Source of the DNA: Bolinopsis microptera
Lineage: Eukaryota; Ctenophora; Tentaculata; Lobata; Bolinopsidae
Length of the DNA: 64,000 nt
Direction: 5' to 3'
Assembly (NCBI RefSeq): GCF_026151205.1
Contig: NC_087079.1
Coordinates: 10,654,635-10,718,634 of the forward strand
Of this stretch, positions 39,001 through 49,935 are shown one piece after another. Numbering within the stretch: the first letter of the stretch is position 1; each line of letters starts with the position of its first letter. The notes beneath the pieces are model-generated. The model made no database searches. It was not told the origin of the DNA and saw nothing but the letters and a program-made list of their open reading frames with translations. A program made the translations under genes and the position numbers.

Positions 39001-42000
39001 GTGTTAACAATGGCATGCGCTATGATTACGTCTCTTAGTAAAGAGCCATAATGACTCATTTAGGCTCTTAAGTACGTGAGGTCAGTACGTGACGTTGAAA
39101 ACGACACTCTCTTCTAGTTGCTAAGTATTTAAGAAGCAGTTCATGTTGTCTCTCCCTCTCTCCCTGATAAACCGGGTCAACAACAAACCTTCTAAACCTT
39201 CTAGTTCTAGACTTTCTAAATCTTTAATAGATAAATAAATGATTCACAAACAGCCTGACAGGAACATAATAAAAATGATTAGATTACATATTGCATATAA
39301 ACATTGAACGAGTTTCTAAGAGTAATGTTAAATTGAACTACCTATACCACAATTAGATTTATATTGTTAGATTATTATCAAGCGTGGGTTAAGAAACGGG
39401 AATTATGGGAAGGAGGTCCGGAAAATTTAGCAAGGTAAATGAAACTTGTGCTAGCAGGAATTTATTATGCCAATTTAGGTATCAGAAGGCGAAGTCTCAT
39501 AAATTTTGAGTAATATGCTTACAGAAATGAAGTCTAGCAGTGAGAAATGGAGTCGAAACCCAAGTATTAAGTAAGTTATTAAAAAAGGGGTTGTCTCCCT
39601 GATAAGCCACCGATCAGGGGATATACTCCTCCAAATACGAACTCTCTGCTGTGCTGGCGCAACGAGCGAGACTTTACATCGCTATGGGGTGGTCAGAAGA
39701 TGTGGTAATGTCTTGACGAATCTCAACATGGTCACATAGGTAGGTCAGTACAATTTTAACGTAGTCACTAGCGAGGGTCTTCCGCTAGATTAGGTACATT
39801 TGGATATTCTGCTAAAGATGTCAAAAAGGGCGTCATCAAACCTGATACAAAATTACGGCCTATGACGGGGTTATTTTTTACTAACCCCGATGATTTGTTT
39901 TATTCAAGAAATGTTACTAAGGATAGTTAAATGGAGGTTATCATGCTTTTATGCCTATTCACTATTCTTACAGTATAATGTATTATTATTTTTAGTCTAA
40001 ACAAATTCTTTTTAATGTCAACAATATTTAAATAAGGTCATAGCTCAAAATATATCGACAATAGTTCAAAAAAATAAAATAGATTAAAATATTTAAAACT
40101 CTTTGATAAAACTAAGTAACAGCTATACTAAAACGATCAAAATTTATAATTCTGAAAAATAAAAAGAAAAAGGATTCAGCGATGACAAACAAGAAATGAG
40201 AGGAATGTTATGAATTATAAAATTATAATGCTGCGTCAATGTTATGTCATGAACTCGATGGAATTTAATAGCCGTTAATATTATAGACCTTTATATTATA
40301 GTATAAAGGCTCTGATAAAGGGTGTAGGTCTGAATAGAAGCGCTACACCGTGACCGGAGCGTTTCTTGAATTCTGAAGAGGAGGTTAATAATACACGTGC
40401 CTGCACATAGATTGGTAACTGGGCACAGTAATTTAGATAAACTATAGGTAAATGATCGCGAAGTATCAAATTCTATAAAATCTATCTAATTTATAGCTCT
40501 TCAAAAAGACTTTCTACTACTAGGTGGTCCACAATTGATTATTATCTTATTATATACGTCAGTGTCAAGTTACAGAGGTTACGAATGATCGTGACGTCAC
40601 TCCGTCACATTGAAGATAGAGCTGGTACAGAGGAGCATAACGATAATCTCTGACGTGCCGCATGCATCTCATTGTGGTTTTCATTGTACAACAAAGACAC
40701 TCTCTCTTTATTCACAAATTTTATTCCCTAAAAACACAAATAAATGTGACTAAAATTGTTGTAGACTAAAAATTTGTGAAATTTGTGACTAAAATTACTG
40801 TAACCAAAATTTTGTTAACCAAATTTATTGGCCTTAAGGTAACTTCCAAATTGGAGCACAAGCTCCGTGAAATTCAAATATAAGCTCTGTGGAATTCAAA
40901 TGATAAAAGTGGCTATTTGCATTCCAAGAGCAGAAACACCCTGCAAATCTTTGTAAACTGCCGCTCTCTTAATAACTTATAGTTTGTAGCCAGGAGGGCG
41001 GTATCAACACGTGATCTTATATTTGGTCCCTGGATAGTGGATTTCCCTGAATGTGATGCGATTTGGGAATTAAAAAACATTAAAAAGCACTAGAGAGTAG
41101 AGAGCCATATGAAACTACCACATATTATTATTTTTATCTTATTATTACGTCATAATATTATAAATAAGTGATAAATATACGATTTAACAGTTAACACCTC
41201 AAGTGTGCTCCAAAAATACTGTCTGGAAGAGAATGCGTTATAATGAACATTATATTGTGATGTTTCAGTCGCAAACTTGTTCACTATATTTCAAAACTAA
41301 CATTCATTAGAAGAGTCGTATCATTCCTGTTTACACGTAATGTTACGAAACTGCCGAGATTACACTAATGTCCATTGTCCAAGAGTAGAAGGCTAGGAGA
41401 TACTTCAAAAAATGGGGCAGTATTAACCGAACTTGCAGGCTAATTATTCAAATAATTATTCAACTATAGAGAGTAATTATGCCATAAGCTTACCACAGAC
41501 CACTTACAAGCTATTACAATGAACATGCAACTTTTGGAGTAAGTTAACTAACAACTATTCCTCCCTGCTGAATAATATCGAATTCTTACATATACTATGG
41601 TTAGATTATTCCTAATATATATCCATTCATTTATCTATCGGCTATCCATGGATAGATAAATTCAAATTTTATACAGTACAATTAAAGCATTATAATATAT
41701 CCTTAACAACAATAATTGTTACATTTTATAAATCTAGCTCCAGAGAAACTGTAAAGCCGATATAAAGCCGATACTGGTCTGTTAACATAATATAATATAA
41801 TAATCATTATCATAGATTTTGATTGTAGCGGTAAATCATGACAAGATATTAACAAATCATGACCGGCACATGACGTAATGATTATGATTTTCTGTGTTCA
41901 CTTTAAGACGATATTGACTCGTTAATTCAGTACTTGTAGATTAACTAGCCAATTACTCAATTAAAAAGTAGCTAATTATTTAGTTAGTTAGTTAATTAGT

Positions 42001-44073
42001 ACCTGCATGAGATCAGGAATGTACTGGTGTCTCCCCTCCACATCGTGTTTCACCCACTTCAGCAGTGCTTCATACACCTTCTCCTCGCTCCGAACATTCA
42101 ACACATCTGATTTCACCAGAGATTTTAGCTGGTCCGATGTGATCCTCAGAAACTCCTCTTGTCTGCATACCTGAACAGGAGATATGTCACGTGATAATTA
42201 TGTAACATGTCACGTGACATGTTATATTTTAATTATAGGAGCTTAAATTATAGTATTATCACCTGCACATGCACGTCCTGTAGTCAAATTAAAATTATTA
42301 AGTTAAGTGAAAGAAACCTTGTAGTTGAAATGATGAAGAGTTCGAAAGACTGAGCACAGCATCAAAACACCATATTTAACCATCGGTTAAAATTGATGAC
42401 ATAAATGATTGACTCACTATCATTGATGAATTTTAATAATTCGGATCGTTCTTTTGGAGTGATAATTTCAGATACATTTTAGGGACATAAAATAATGCAG
42501 TAATACTAATAGTCTACAGTCGGCACATCGTTCATGTCATTAGTCCGCTTAAAACAACTTATGCCACACATAATATCATAACACCTGTCCATTAAAAGCT
42601 CATAATTATGCCCATAAAATATGGCTACGTAGGCATATTATGCATGTATATATCGACCGTGACTAAGCATGCCATAATAACAGTATACTGCAGTCAGAAC
42701 ACCTATATTCAAAGATGATGATTATTCAACATATTTAGGACTGTATAGTGTATACTGCAGTGTTTTAACATAAAGACAGTTTGTAGATCACAATATCACA
42801 ATAATAACGAACCTCCCAGAAATGCTCAGTAGCGTATTGTAAAGCTTGCTTCTTAAGGTCCTCACAGTGGTGAAGATCAGCAAATGATTGGAAACCTGCG
42901 ATAAAATGTAATACAGTGAGCTGACTGCTGAGTTGCTATATTGTTATAACTCTGGGGGTTGGAATTTGTAAATATTACCCAGATCTGTACCCAGAGCAAT
43001 AAACTTGTCAAATATACTAAAAACAGTCTATAAATTTTATATTATAGGGAGATTGAAACTGTGAGAAAAAAGTCGGAACAAGAAAAGATTATAACCTAAA
43101 CAATTGGAAGGTTGAAGCTTATCTTTGAGGAATTCAGCACAAGCCTCGACAATAGGCATGATCTGGAGTAAGGACGCAGCGGGAAGGAGGAACTGTACAT
43201 TTGACTCTGTCACTTTTATCTTGTTTAGGTACATGAAATCCAGGATCAGCTTGAAAGAGTTCGCATCCAATCCTAGATAGAGTCGTAGTTTGAATAGTCA
43301 GTATTACATTCTAAGATTATGAAGCTACCAACTGTATTTTTGTATAATCGGAAAAAATATAATCTGTTAGTTATTACCAGTGAGGGTAATTAGTTATTAG
43401 TAATTATTAGTAATTAGTAATTAGTAATTAGTACCTGTGAGGGTAATTTCATCTTGTTGAGACTCTGCCATGTTAGATTTGAACATTCCAAGGAAATAAG
43501 GACTCCGTGAGGCAAGGACCACTCTGTGTGCGTGGAAAACTTCACTCTTGACAACAAGAGTTACGTCACACAGATCACGATCACGTCGCAAGTCGTTCAT
43601 AACCAGGTGGCACTCCTACAGTTTCATAGTAAAAGTTATTATTATTATATCATTGGAGAATTTCGTAATTATTGAGTAATGTTTTCTGGTGCAAAACTTT
43701 ATTTTACTTCAGTCACTCCTCAGAAATTTAACAAAGTAACTTAAATAAATTATAAAATATTCGAATACTTCGATAATTGAGATTGATAAATACCATTGCA
43801 TATGATATTTTTCTGTTATGCATATATCCTCATTGTCTATCCTTCATTTTGAAGCAGCAACATTAAAGGTATAATTGTGTTAAATATAATGAATAATCAA
43901 ACTATAAGGAATACCTCTAAGTAAGAGACTGGAGCATTAAAACTCTGAGAGGGAGTGTAGTCAAAGAAGTCTGACGCTCTCCCAGGATCGGCCTCAGAAT
44001 CAGACAATGTGCGTTCGTCAGAAATTGTAGGAGAGTCTGAAATATCCCCACCGTTAAGATCTCCCTCTTCCAT
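18087..44073 (-). CDS. Kelch-like (BTB-BACK-kelch) protein, 11 coding exons
   Basis: KLHL proteins are substrate adaptors for Cullin-3 ubiquitin ligases. Exons, 5' to 3': 44073-43915, 43615-43435, 43272-43096, 42895-42813, 42170-42003, 24172-24037, 23631-23437, 23028-22906, 22312-22150, 21053-20911 and 18235-18087. Every junction has AG/GT and the phases match; the sum is exactly 559 codons including the stop. Exon 1 starts MEEGDLNGG and is acidic. Exons 2-3 encode the BTB domain (DLCDVTLVVKSEVFHAHRVV; LILDFMYLNKIKV). Exons 4-6 encode BACK (EHFWE; VYEALLKWVKHDVEGRHQYI; CVRWSLLPQSYIAKE). Exons 7-11 carry about one kelch blade each (such as YAVGGRDGTSCLATAECYDP), five in all, where relatives usually have six. 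The terminal TAG lies inside a good splice donor (GG/GTAGGT at 18090), so further exons may exist. Which KLHL subfamily it belongs to is unresolved. Confidence 0.85.
19128..19345. repeat. Degenerate tandem repeat with TACTTCCTTTTTGCA core
   Basis: About six spaced copies of a TTCCTTTTTGCA-type core at roughly 35-45 bp intervals, in the last KLHL intron. A stray copy lies near 20540. Confidence 0.6.
19380..20408. repeat. Polypurine GGA/CTGAGGA tract, about 1 kb
   Basis: The plus strand is almost wholly G and A, built from GAGGAGGACTGAGGAG-like units. A 688-bp-offset duplication restarts at 20004 with the same lead sequence as at 19316 (ATTTGGCATAGTGCC). Within KLHL intron 10 the transcribed RNA would be a polypyrimidine tract. 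Confidence 0.85.
20594..20838. repeat. 14-bp tandem array TTTGTTTGAATAAA
   Basis: About 17-18 nearly perfect copies with single variants (TTTTAATAAA, and a TT insertion at the end), in KLHL intron 10, about 70 bp downstream of exon 10. Confidence 0.9.
21548..21588. repeat. Short tandem TTAACTAA array
   Basis: About five 8-bp copies in a KLHL intron. Confidence 0.8.
23045..23150. repeat. 11-bp tandem TTTATAATGTG array
   Basis: About seven copies followed by shortened TTTATAAATG units, 17 bp from the acceptor of KLHL exon 8. Confidence 0.85.
23903..23993. repeat. 20-bp tandem array (ACAAACAAAGACAAACCACG)
   Basis: Four to five nearly exact copies in the KLHL intron just after exon 6. The overlapping open frames in three phases are artefacts of the repeat. 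Confidence 0.9.
24498..26647. mobile_element. 2.15 kb poly-G/poly-C-bounded element with opposed internal tandem arrays
   Basis: The duplication TTCGCATC at 24490-24497 and 26648-26655 flanks termini of 25 G (24498-24522) and 15 C (26633-26647), each followed inward by GGCCAATGGCATAAA or its complement. Subterminal blocks (24523-24640, 26515-26632) repeat ATGGAGAAAATGGAGAATTA and a TTTTCCATTTTCTCCAT hairpin. The interior holds about four direct copies of a roughly 250-bp unit (24680-25540: GAACAGAGTATCATGAAAC, CGGTCCGAGTCATTT, GGGGAGGCCTGCCTTCCGAG), then about three copies in the opposite orientation (25545-26250). There is no transposase. Open frames of 60-200 codons here are shadows of the repeat. 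Confidence 0.75.
27015..28091 (-). CDS. Class A (rhodopsin-like) GPCR, intronless
   Basis: A 358-residue seven-helix receptor for the plasma membrane. TM1 (about 30-52) has GIPGN with N45; TM2 (63-85) has the D in AVDACT; TM3 begins at C102, the usual disulfide cysteine, and ends SVTRTIT, where DRY is replaced by TRT; TM4 142-164; TM5 190-214; TM6 236-258 ends in CNLP instead of CWxP; TM7 280-303 has NPFVY. Two N-glycosylation sequons (NVT at 10, NDT at 23) lie in the N-terminus. The start context is strong (TCAAGATGG). It lies wholly inside the 17.8 kb intron 5 of the KLHL gene, on the same strand. The ligand is unknown. It resembles expanded cnidarian orphan receptors from memory. Confidence 0.88.
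   Translation of the reverse strand: MEDKSYHVLNVTLLEEKLGHTFNDTADKTIGILLIVCLLIGIPGNIISLLYFWGRRKDSFPDILYTVISAVDACTCVLTLPVICSLMSGRQPLEFFLNYTICGLWYVPFYFTLRFSQFMVLVISVTRTITILAPFFTIKKRAVLVACAVYAVYILAVEIVFMGSGVTKFFYFPLIASSTTTNSVDPPDWQYMALVMINLVNLILLSVIVFVSFVMSTTSLAKGSANGNNDFRRISITITIFTAVFLVCNLPMFLTELLNNIFFVWVKGLSGASSPFFIWYFMLISYRVLTPVNAALNPFVYLWRMRTFRGWILDHVRAFTKSRMGMKKTVPYREIALVDRRGTQISFILEKNKKITVT
28092..29397. other. AT-rich non-coding part of KLHL intron 5
   Basis: No gene recognised. A GGAAACCTAAAATTACG segment occurs twice, at 28808 and 28912. Confidence 0.4.
29398..29829. mobile_element. 432-bp MITE with 8-bp target duplication
   Basis: Terminal inverted repeats CTAAGATGAGAAGTACG...CGTACTTCTCATCTTAG are flanked by exact GTCAATAC copies at 29390-29397 and 29830-29837. 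The subterminal parts are also inversely related (GACTCG/CGAGTC, ACGTAC-rich). The 8-bp duplication fits the hAT superfamily. There is no coding capacity. Confidence 0.75.
29918..30545. repeat. Pair of dispersed direct repeats (about 60 bp)
   Basis: CTAGTGCGAAGTTTTATGT followed by TTTTTCAGGCATCCGAATT occurs near 29923-29972 and again near 30483-30525. The nature of the repeat is unknown. Confidence 0.6.
30546..33350. other. Non-coding part of KLHL intron 5
   Basis: A 94-codon frame at 30797-31081 lacks any recognisable domain. A compact inverted pair CAGTCAAACCT/AGGTTTGACTG at 31401-31437 resembles the ends of small Tc1/pogo-type MITEs. TTAATTAG microsatellites lie around 31800-31840, and AAAATAACAAAAT low complexity around 32490-32570. 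Confidence 0.4.
33351..33420. promoter_or_regulatory. Promoter-like cluster: GTCACGTGAC and two CCAAT boxes
   Basis: The 10-bp E-box palindrome at 33351-33360 is followed by AGCCAATCAG at about 33369 and GAGCCAATCA at about 33398. No gene starts nearby, so activity is only a possibility. Confidence 0.3.
33476..33567. repeat. GC-rich 11-bp minisatellite GTGCCGCGACA
   Basis: About seven copies with variants (GTGCCACGACA, GTGCCACAAGA) in otherwise AT-rich sequence. Confidence 0.8.
33693..33880 (-). mobile_element. 3' tail fragment of a LINE
   Basis: Read on the minus strand, the sequence ends with CGCTTATACGGCCTAAGCGG, TACAAATAAAGCG and an ATT repeat. This is the form of the LINE 3' terminus seen at 60100-60151. 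No coding part remains. Confidence 0.45.
34310..34622 (+). mobile_element. Helitron-like non-autonomous element
   Basis: It starts A/TCTTACTATATATAAAGCGA and ends GACGGGTTCCTGCTAG/T, matching the Helitron rule of 5' TC, 3' CTRR and insertion between A and T. The interior (AAAACCGTAAAAGATATACA) also recalls non-autonomous Helitrons. The 3' hairpin is weak and there is no Rep/helicase. Confidence 0.4.
34623..36771. other. Non-coding part of KLHL intron 5
   Basis: Short open frames at 35130-35606 and 35836-36216 have biased, low-complexity composition and no domain. A GTCACGTGAC palindrome lies at 36397-36406. Confidence 0.4.
36776..38172. mobile_element. TTAA-flanked long-arm foldback element, 1.4 kb
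   Basis: TTAA at 36772-36775 and 38173-38176 bound arms that begin GGGGACATATACAAAAAGCT and match their inverted partner almost perfectly for about 660 bp. The arms meet around 37440-37505. It has no coding content and the same architecture as the 15.3-16.5 kb element, but unrelated sequence. Confidence 0.85.
38177..42002. other. Distal part of KLHL intron 5, no gene seen
   Basis: AT-rich sequence with only tiny hairpins, such as CCTGAT/ATCAGG at 39600 and ATTTATCTATC/GATAGATAAAT at 41630. No exon or transposon core was recognised. Confidence 0.4.
42203..42224. promoter_or_regulatory. 22-bp perfect palindrome centred on CACGTG
   Basis: TAACATGTCAC followed directly by its complement, 33 bp upstream of KLHL exon 5 on the minus strand. 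It contains GTCACGTGAC. A related TGTCACGTGATA lies at 42185. Confidence 0.4.
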
Positions 44074-44559
44074 GATGTTCAAGGTAAGGCTGAGTGAGGA
44101 TCACCTAGCATGTGCCATTTCACAAAAACTGAGCTTGTTAACAAGCATGGAAACCTTGGCTGCAAAGGTTAAATTGTGAGTCAGGAAAGAAAATTGTTTT
44201 AATTCAGATGAAATACATTACATAACATCATGAATTAAATAAAACTTAGACCCAGTAGAATGGATTTAAAGACTAGGGTGACTCATAATTCAATTGGTTA
44301 ACACATTAAAACCATCCACTTGCAACACTAATCAATCAAAAGAAAGAATCAGTGTCACTAAACAAACAAATATAATTTACTTCCCCACCAGTATCTAGAT
44401 CTATTTGGTCTGATAATTACATAGGTTTGATAATTATATAGTGTTTTGATACTTTGTAGACATGTGTGATGATGTTATAATGTCATAAACTAAACATATA
44501 ATGTCATTAAACTAATTACAACACTACAAATCTATTACATTTATTGAGGACCCCAAACT

Positions 44560-47500
44560 CAATTTTGATTCTCTACTGACTCTGCTGATTTGCACTGTTT
44601 CACTTTGTAAAAGAAGTGCGCAATGATCGGAGAAGGTGGTTTTAATGAAGAGGGTAAGAGGTCCTCAATCTCGTTACAGGATGTTACGCCAAAGAATGAC
44701 GGGAATGTTAACGAAGATATGTTATCCCCGCACAGTTTCACACCTATCCTGAACTCATCCACATCCTCTGAAAGTACTCAACAGCGACAAGGTAACATTC
44801 TCCAATACCATGACCAGTTTGCCTACATCAAAGACGGCACTTGTACCACCTGTAATGATGTTCAAGCTAATGACACTGCTCTTACCTGCTTTTTGTGTAA
44901 ATCATCATTTCATGCTGTTTGTCGAGATACTGATAAAGATAGGATTAATACTGATGTAATCTGTCCTCGCACTTTCTTCAAAGCATACTCAGACAGAAAC
45001 GCAACCAAGGGTGTTAACAGTTCCAGATTTGGGACTTTTACGTTTGTGTGTAATGTCTGCAAGACACTCTCTGAACAGAACTCCGCAGTCAGTGCCGAAA
45101 GTAAAGTCAACCTGATTGATAGGCGAGTAGATAATCTGTCCCAATCTATGGAGGACATGAAGGGTTTACTTATGAAAGTTGTGAATAAGCAGTCGAACCT
45201 ACCCCCTGATGGCAATATGCCAACTTCTTCACAAGCTCAAGAGCGATCCTCAGATCAGGTTGATTTTATGAAACAATTTGCTGAACAATTTTCATCTTTA
45301 AAAGAAGACCTCACGAAAAATATAAATGATGTTATTGAGAATAAAGTAAACTCTGTTCTAACAAAATCCGGTACTGATTCTCATAAAAAGGACGATCTCT
45401 ATTCCAGTTTGTTTACCGACTCAAACAGTTCCACACCATCCGCTCAACCTCCACATGTTCCAATTGCTCCAACACAACCTTCATCACCAGAGATTATAAT
45501 TCTGTCCCCTAAAGAAGAACAATCAGTAAATGCTGCAACAATGACGAATGTGAAAAAGTTTGCTACTGATAAATTAAAGAGCAGTCAAGTAGTATTTCTC
45601 AGATGTAATGAAAACAATAAGAAAGTATCGATTGGCTTCCCTAATGCTGAAATTCGTGATAAGGCTATTTCACTTCTCAATGATGGAAAAACCTTAGATT
45701 CGTATGGATATCAGTCTAAGAATGGCAACAAAATGCTGCCAAAAGTTACTATTTATGGTGTTTCTTCTGAAGTTCTTGACGATATAGACACTACAGCTGT
45801 AGGGAATGATGCTGATAAACTTAGGGATCTTGAAAAGAACCACATAGTCGCCCAAATTGTTGAGAAAAACTCATCCATATCAAAGATTTATATGAAGCAG
45901 GGCACACTATCAATATTGTCTATCTCAATAAGAGTAAACGTTTGACCAACGATAAGCAGGAACGCACAGAGCTCACTATTGGAATCAAACTATCACCATC
46001 TGTCTAAAGAGTCCTCTTTAACCAACAACAAGGATCTGTCTATTTAGGTAGTCGCAGATACAAAGTAACTGATCGCTTCTACATCAAACAGTGTTATCAT
46101 TGTCAAATGATTGGACACACTTCTGTTGACTGTAATGAAGTCAAAACAAATAAAAATCCTACCTGCATGTACTGTATGGGAAGTCACCGGTCTTCAGCAT
46201 GCCAATTTAAGCGGAAGAAAGACAAACATGCCTGTGCTCGATGTTTGGCTTCAACACACACCAATGATGCTGAGAATTCAAGAACACATAATGCGGCTGC
46301 TTATGATTGTCCTGTGTTGGTAAGAGAAACTAAACGTATTGCTGCTAACACTGACTTTATTTCAAAAAACGTAATGTGAAATTAGGTGCTAATCGACAGA
46401 AATCACAGCTTTCTATTGGTTGATTCAACGCAAGGTCTCTATGCAACAAAACTTGTGGCGTACTAGAAATGCTTAAGGATAACTCGATCTCTATCTGTTG
46501 TATCACGGAAACTTGGCTTAAATCTAATGATCGGGCAAAGTTTGCCGAAATTCGTGATTTTGGGTTTGATATTATCAGTGCCCCTCGAAGAGGTAGGGGA
46601 GGTGGTGTTGGTTTTCTCTTCAACCCCAAAGTGATTTCGCCTGTACGCAATGATGTTACTAAATATTCATCTTTTGAAGTACTTGAATGTGTCATTAAAA
46701 CTGCTGGTGAGGTTATCAGGCTATGTGTAGTTTATCGCAGCACTCAGGCCAAAACAAAATATGATGAAACAAAAATATCTAAGTTTATGGATGACTTTGA
46801 TGGATACCTGGACAATCTTCTGCTTAAAACTGGATCTCCAATTATTTGTGGTGACTTTAATTTCCATGTTGAAGACCTAAACAATAATGTTGCCCAGAAC
46901 TTTATTGCCCTTTGTGAGAGCAAAGGCTTCCTTCAGCATGTCGACTCTCCTACTCACATCTCTGGCGGGACACTGGACTTGTTATTTACTCTAGGCTGTG
47001 TAAGTGACTCATTGTCTGTAACAGATATGATGGTAGAGACAAGCACTGGAACCAGCTCTGATCACTATCTAGTAAGTTGTCAGATCCCAGTCTCATTCGA
47101 TTTTCATAAAGCTCGTACATATGAAGAAAAAGATATCAGAGAGCTAAGCAAAATTGACATCGATAAGTTCAGGGAAGATCTGTTTTGTTCAGAGCTTAAC
47201 CTTTCTGAATATCAATCCTTGGACGAGGCTGTGAACCTTTATCAAAATGTCCTTGAACAGGTGCTGGACAAACATGCCCCACTTATTACGAAACGATTTA
47301 CTGCTGAAAAGTCTGATTTTTGGGATGAAAAATGTCAAATTGCTGTCAGAGAGAGGAGAAGAGCAAAACGAAAAGCCAAAAAGTATCCAGAGAATGATGA
47401 GTTTAAAACTACTCACTTTGAAAAGTGTGTTGACGCAGAAATCACCATCAATCGAGCTAGAGATAGCTACTATGATAAACAGCTCAGTTCTTGCAAAGGA

Positions 47501-49935
47501 GACTCGAAAGGGACTTACAAAGTCATAAATAAACTTTTAATAGATATAGAATATGGCTCCAACAAACTGCCAAATGGTGAAGATATCGAAGTGGCTGAAA
47601 AACTCAAGACTTTCTTCGACAAAAAAGTAAAAACCATTTACTCTAATATTGAGAAGGAAATTCAAAACACTTCCCTTAACGGTCAAGGTACCAAAAACTC
47701 TACTTCGATAGAGAATACAAAGTGTAGACTTGATCAGTTTAAGGAAGTCTCATTACCAGAACTTGAAACCTTAATTAAGAGTCTTCCCAATAAATCAAGC
47801 GTACTCGATGTCATACCAATGTGGCTCTTCAAGAACTGCTTACCCGAGCTTCTCCCAATCATCCATTACATCGTGAATGAATCACTAAGAGTTGGAAAGT
47901 TTCCATCTGCCCTAAAAGAAGCATCTATAAGGCCTGGACTCAAGAAACCTACATTAGATGTTGATGAGCTGAAAAACTATCGACCGATTAGCAATCTAAC
48001 CTATCTGTCCAAAATACTAGAAAAAGTAGTTCATTGCCAATTAAATGAATATGCTGATGTCAACAACCTATTTTCCCCATATCAATCAGGCTATAGAAAA
48101 TTCCATAGTTGTGAAACTGCAGTTACAAAGATACATAATGATATTCTAATGATGATTGATAAATAAATAAATAAATAAATAAAGTCAATTTTTACAGCAC
48201 AGCAATATATATCTAAATATCAGATCCTCTGTAATCATAATGTATAAAAAAAGGAGCTTTTCTCTGTGCTGAAGGATGAATCAAGGCAGATCATGGTTCT
48301 GTTAGCAGGCCACCCTAGTTATGGACAATACATATATATAAAATAATTAAATTATAATTTTAAAATTGTGTCAAGATTGAACTAAAACATAACTCAGGGT
48401 AAAATAGACGTATTCCCTTCGTCAAATTAACTATTTACAATACTAAACTTAAACGAACTCCGGGTAAAATAAACGTAATCCCTTTGTCAAACTTGCTATT
48501 TACAATAAGTTAATAAATTAATACGGTTGAAAATTATTTAATACGGTTGAAAATTATTTAGCAAATCGAATGTTGTGCTTCTACTCTTAGATCTATCAGC
48601 TGCATTCGACACCATAAACCATAATCTCCTTCTTACGAAACTCAAGAATGCGTATGGTATTACAGAACTAGCACTCAGCTGGTTACAATGTTACCTTAAT
48701 AATCGCACATTCAAAGTTAAAGTTAAAAAAGCCACATCTTCTGAATGCTATCTGGATATTGGTGTACCTCAAGGATCCATTTTAGGACCACTACTGTTCA
48801 TATTGTATACCAGAGATCTTGAGGAAATTGTCACAAAATATGGTTTCTCGATACATTTGTATGCAGATGACACACAGGTGTACTTTGCTTTCGATGTTCA
48901 CAGTTCTAATCCTGATTTAACAGCTGTGAAAAATTGCTTTCTGGAGATAAAGCAATGGATGACAGTTAACTTCCTAAAACTGAATGATGAAAAAACAGAG
49001 TTCATTGATATAGGACCATATGTCAGCCCAATCCAGACAATGGATTTAGGAGACCTCACAATCTGTCCTGTTAGCAAGGCCAAGAACCTGGGATTCCTTT
49101 TCGATCACCAAATGAATCTGGACTCTCAAATAAATGCTGTGTCCAAAGTATGTTATTTGAATCAAAGGGACTTATCAAGAATCGGTTCAAAGCTTTCCCA
49201 TGAACTAAAAGTTCAGTTAGTTCACTCCAATATTCTCTGTTTCATAGACTACTGCAACTCAGTCTATTATGGTATAACAGAAAAGAATCTCCATAAGCTA
49301 CAAAAGATACAGAACAATGCTGCTAGATTTATCTTTGGTCTTTATGGAAAAAAGATACGTGAACCTATCATGCCTTACCTCAAAAAGCTCCACTTTCTAC
49401 CTGTTCGGTTCAGAATCAAGTTCAAAATATCACTTCTGGTCTTCAAGTGTCTTAATAACATAGCCCCTCAGTACTTACAAGGACACATCAATCTAAGGGA
49501 AGTACGAAGACAAAGTTCCAGACTAGATGATGACTTTTATTTGTTGAAAGTTCCTCCTGCTCCTCATTTCAGACGAACGGATGCTGCATTTATGTTTTGT
49601 GGACCAAAAATTTGGAATGAACTACCCTACTCAGTGAGATCATTATCATCTGTAGAATGTTTTAAAAATGCGCTAAAGACGTTTTATTTCCACCTAGCTT
49701 TTGATAATATTTCTAATATTTGTCCATAGAGTCTGAACTGAGATGAAAGTGCATAATTTTGGGAACTTCATACAAATATTTGTTCATAAAATCTGATCTG
49801 ATAAAAAGTCCATAATCTTGGTATTTCAACACTAAGTCTCGCTTGAATGACTTAAATGTACATCTTTGTTGGGTATATTTTAATGTTGAAGCGTGTAATA
49901 AATGTTAGAATTTATTTATTTATTTATAATTTTTA
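44560..49935 (+). mobile_element. CR1/jockey-like LINE, two ORFs, interrupted
   Basis: ORF1 (44623-45945, then frameshift near 45896 and a stop near 46004) has a PHD/zinc-finger-like cysteine cluster (CTTCNDV...CFLCKSSFHAVC). CCHC knuckles follow at 46090-46270 (CYHCQMIGHTSVDC; CMYCMGSHRSSAC). ORF2 (from about 46422) has an apurinic-type endonuclease (TETWL; GDFNFHVED; SDHYLVSC) and the RT fingers (NYRPISNLTYLSK), then is broken at 48163. It resumes after about 48562 with LDLSAAFDTINH, GVPQGSILGPLLF and YADD, and ends at 49729. The 3' end is a TTTA repeat at about 49910-49930. The copy is inactive. It lies upstream of and divergent from the KLHL gene. Confidence 0.85.
48163..48562 (-). mobile_element. 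3' fragment of a second LINE inserted in ORF2
   Basis: The 400-bp block separates two halves of one RT frame (ILMMIDK / NVVLLLLDLSAAFD). Read on the minus strand it ends TGTGCTGTAAAAATTGAC and a TTTA repeat, like the tail of the LINE fragment at 58105-58742. It includes a direct repeat of about 90 bp (GGTAAAATA-ACGTA-TCCCTT). Confidence 0.6.
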
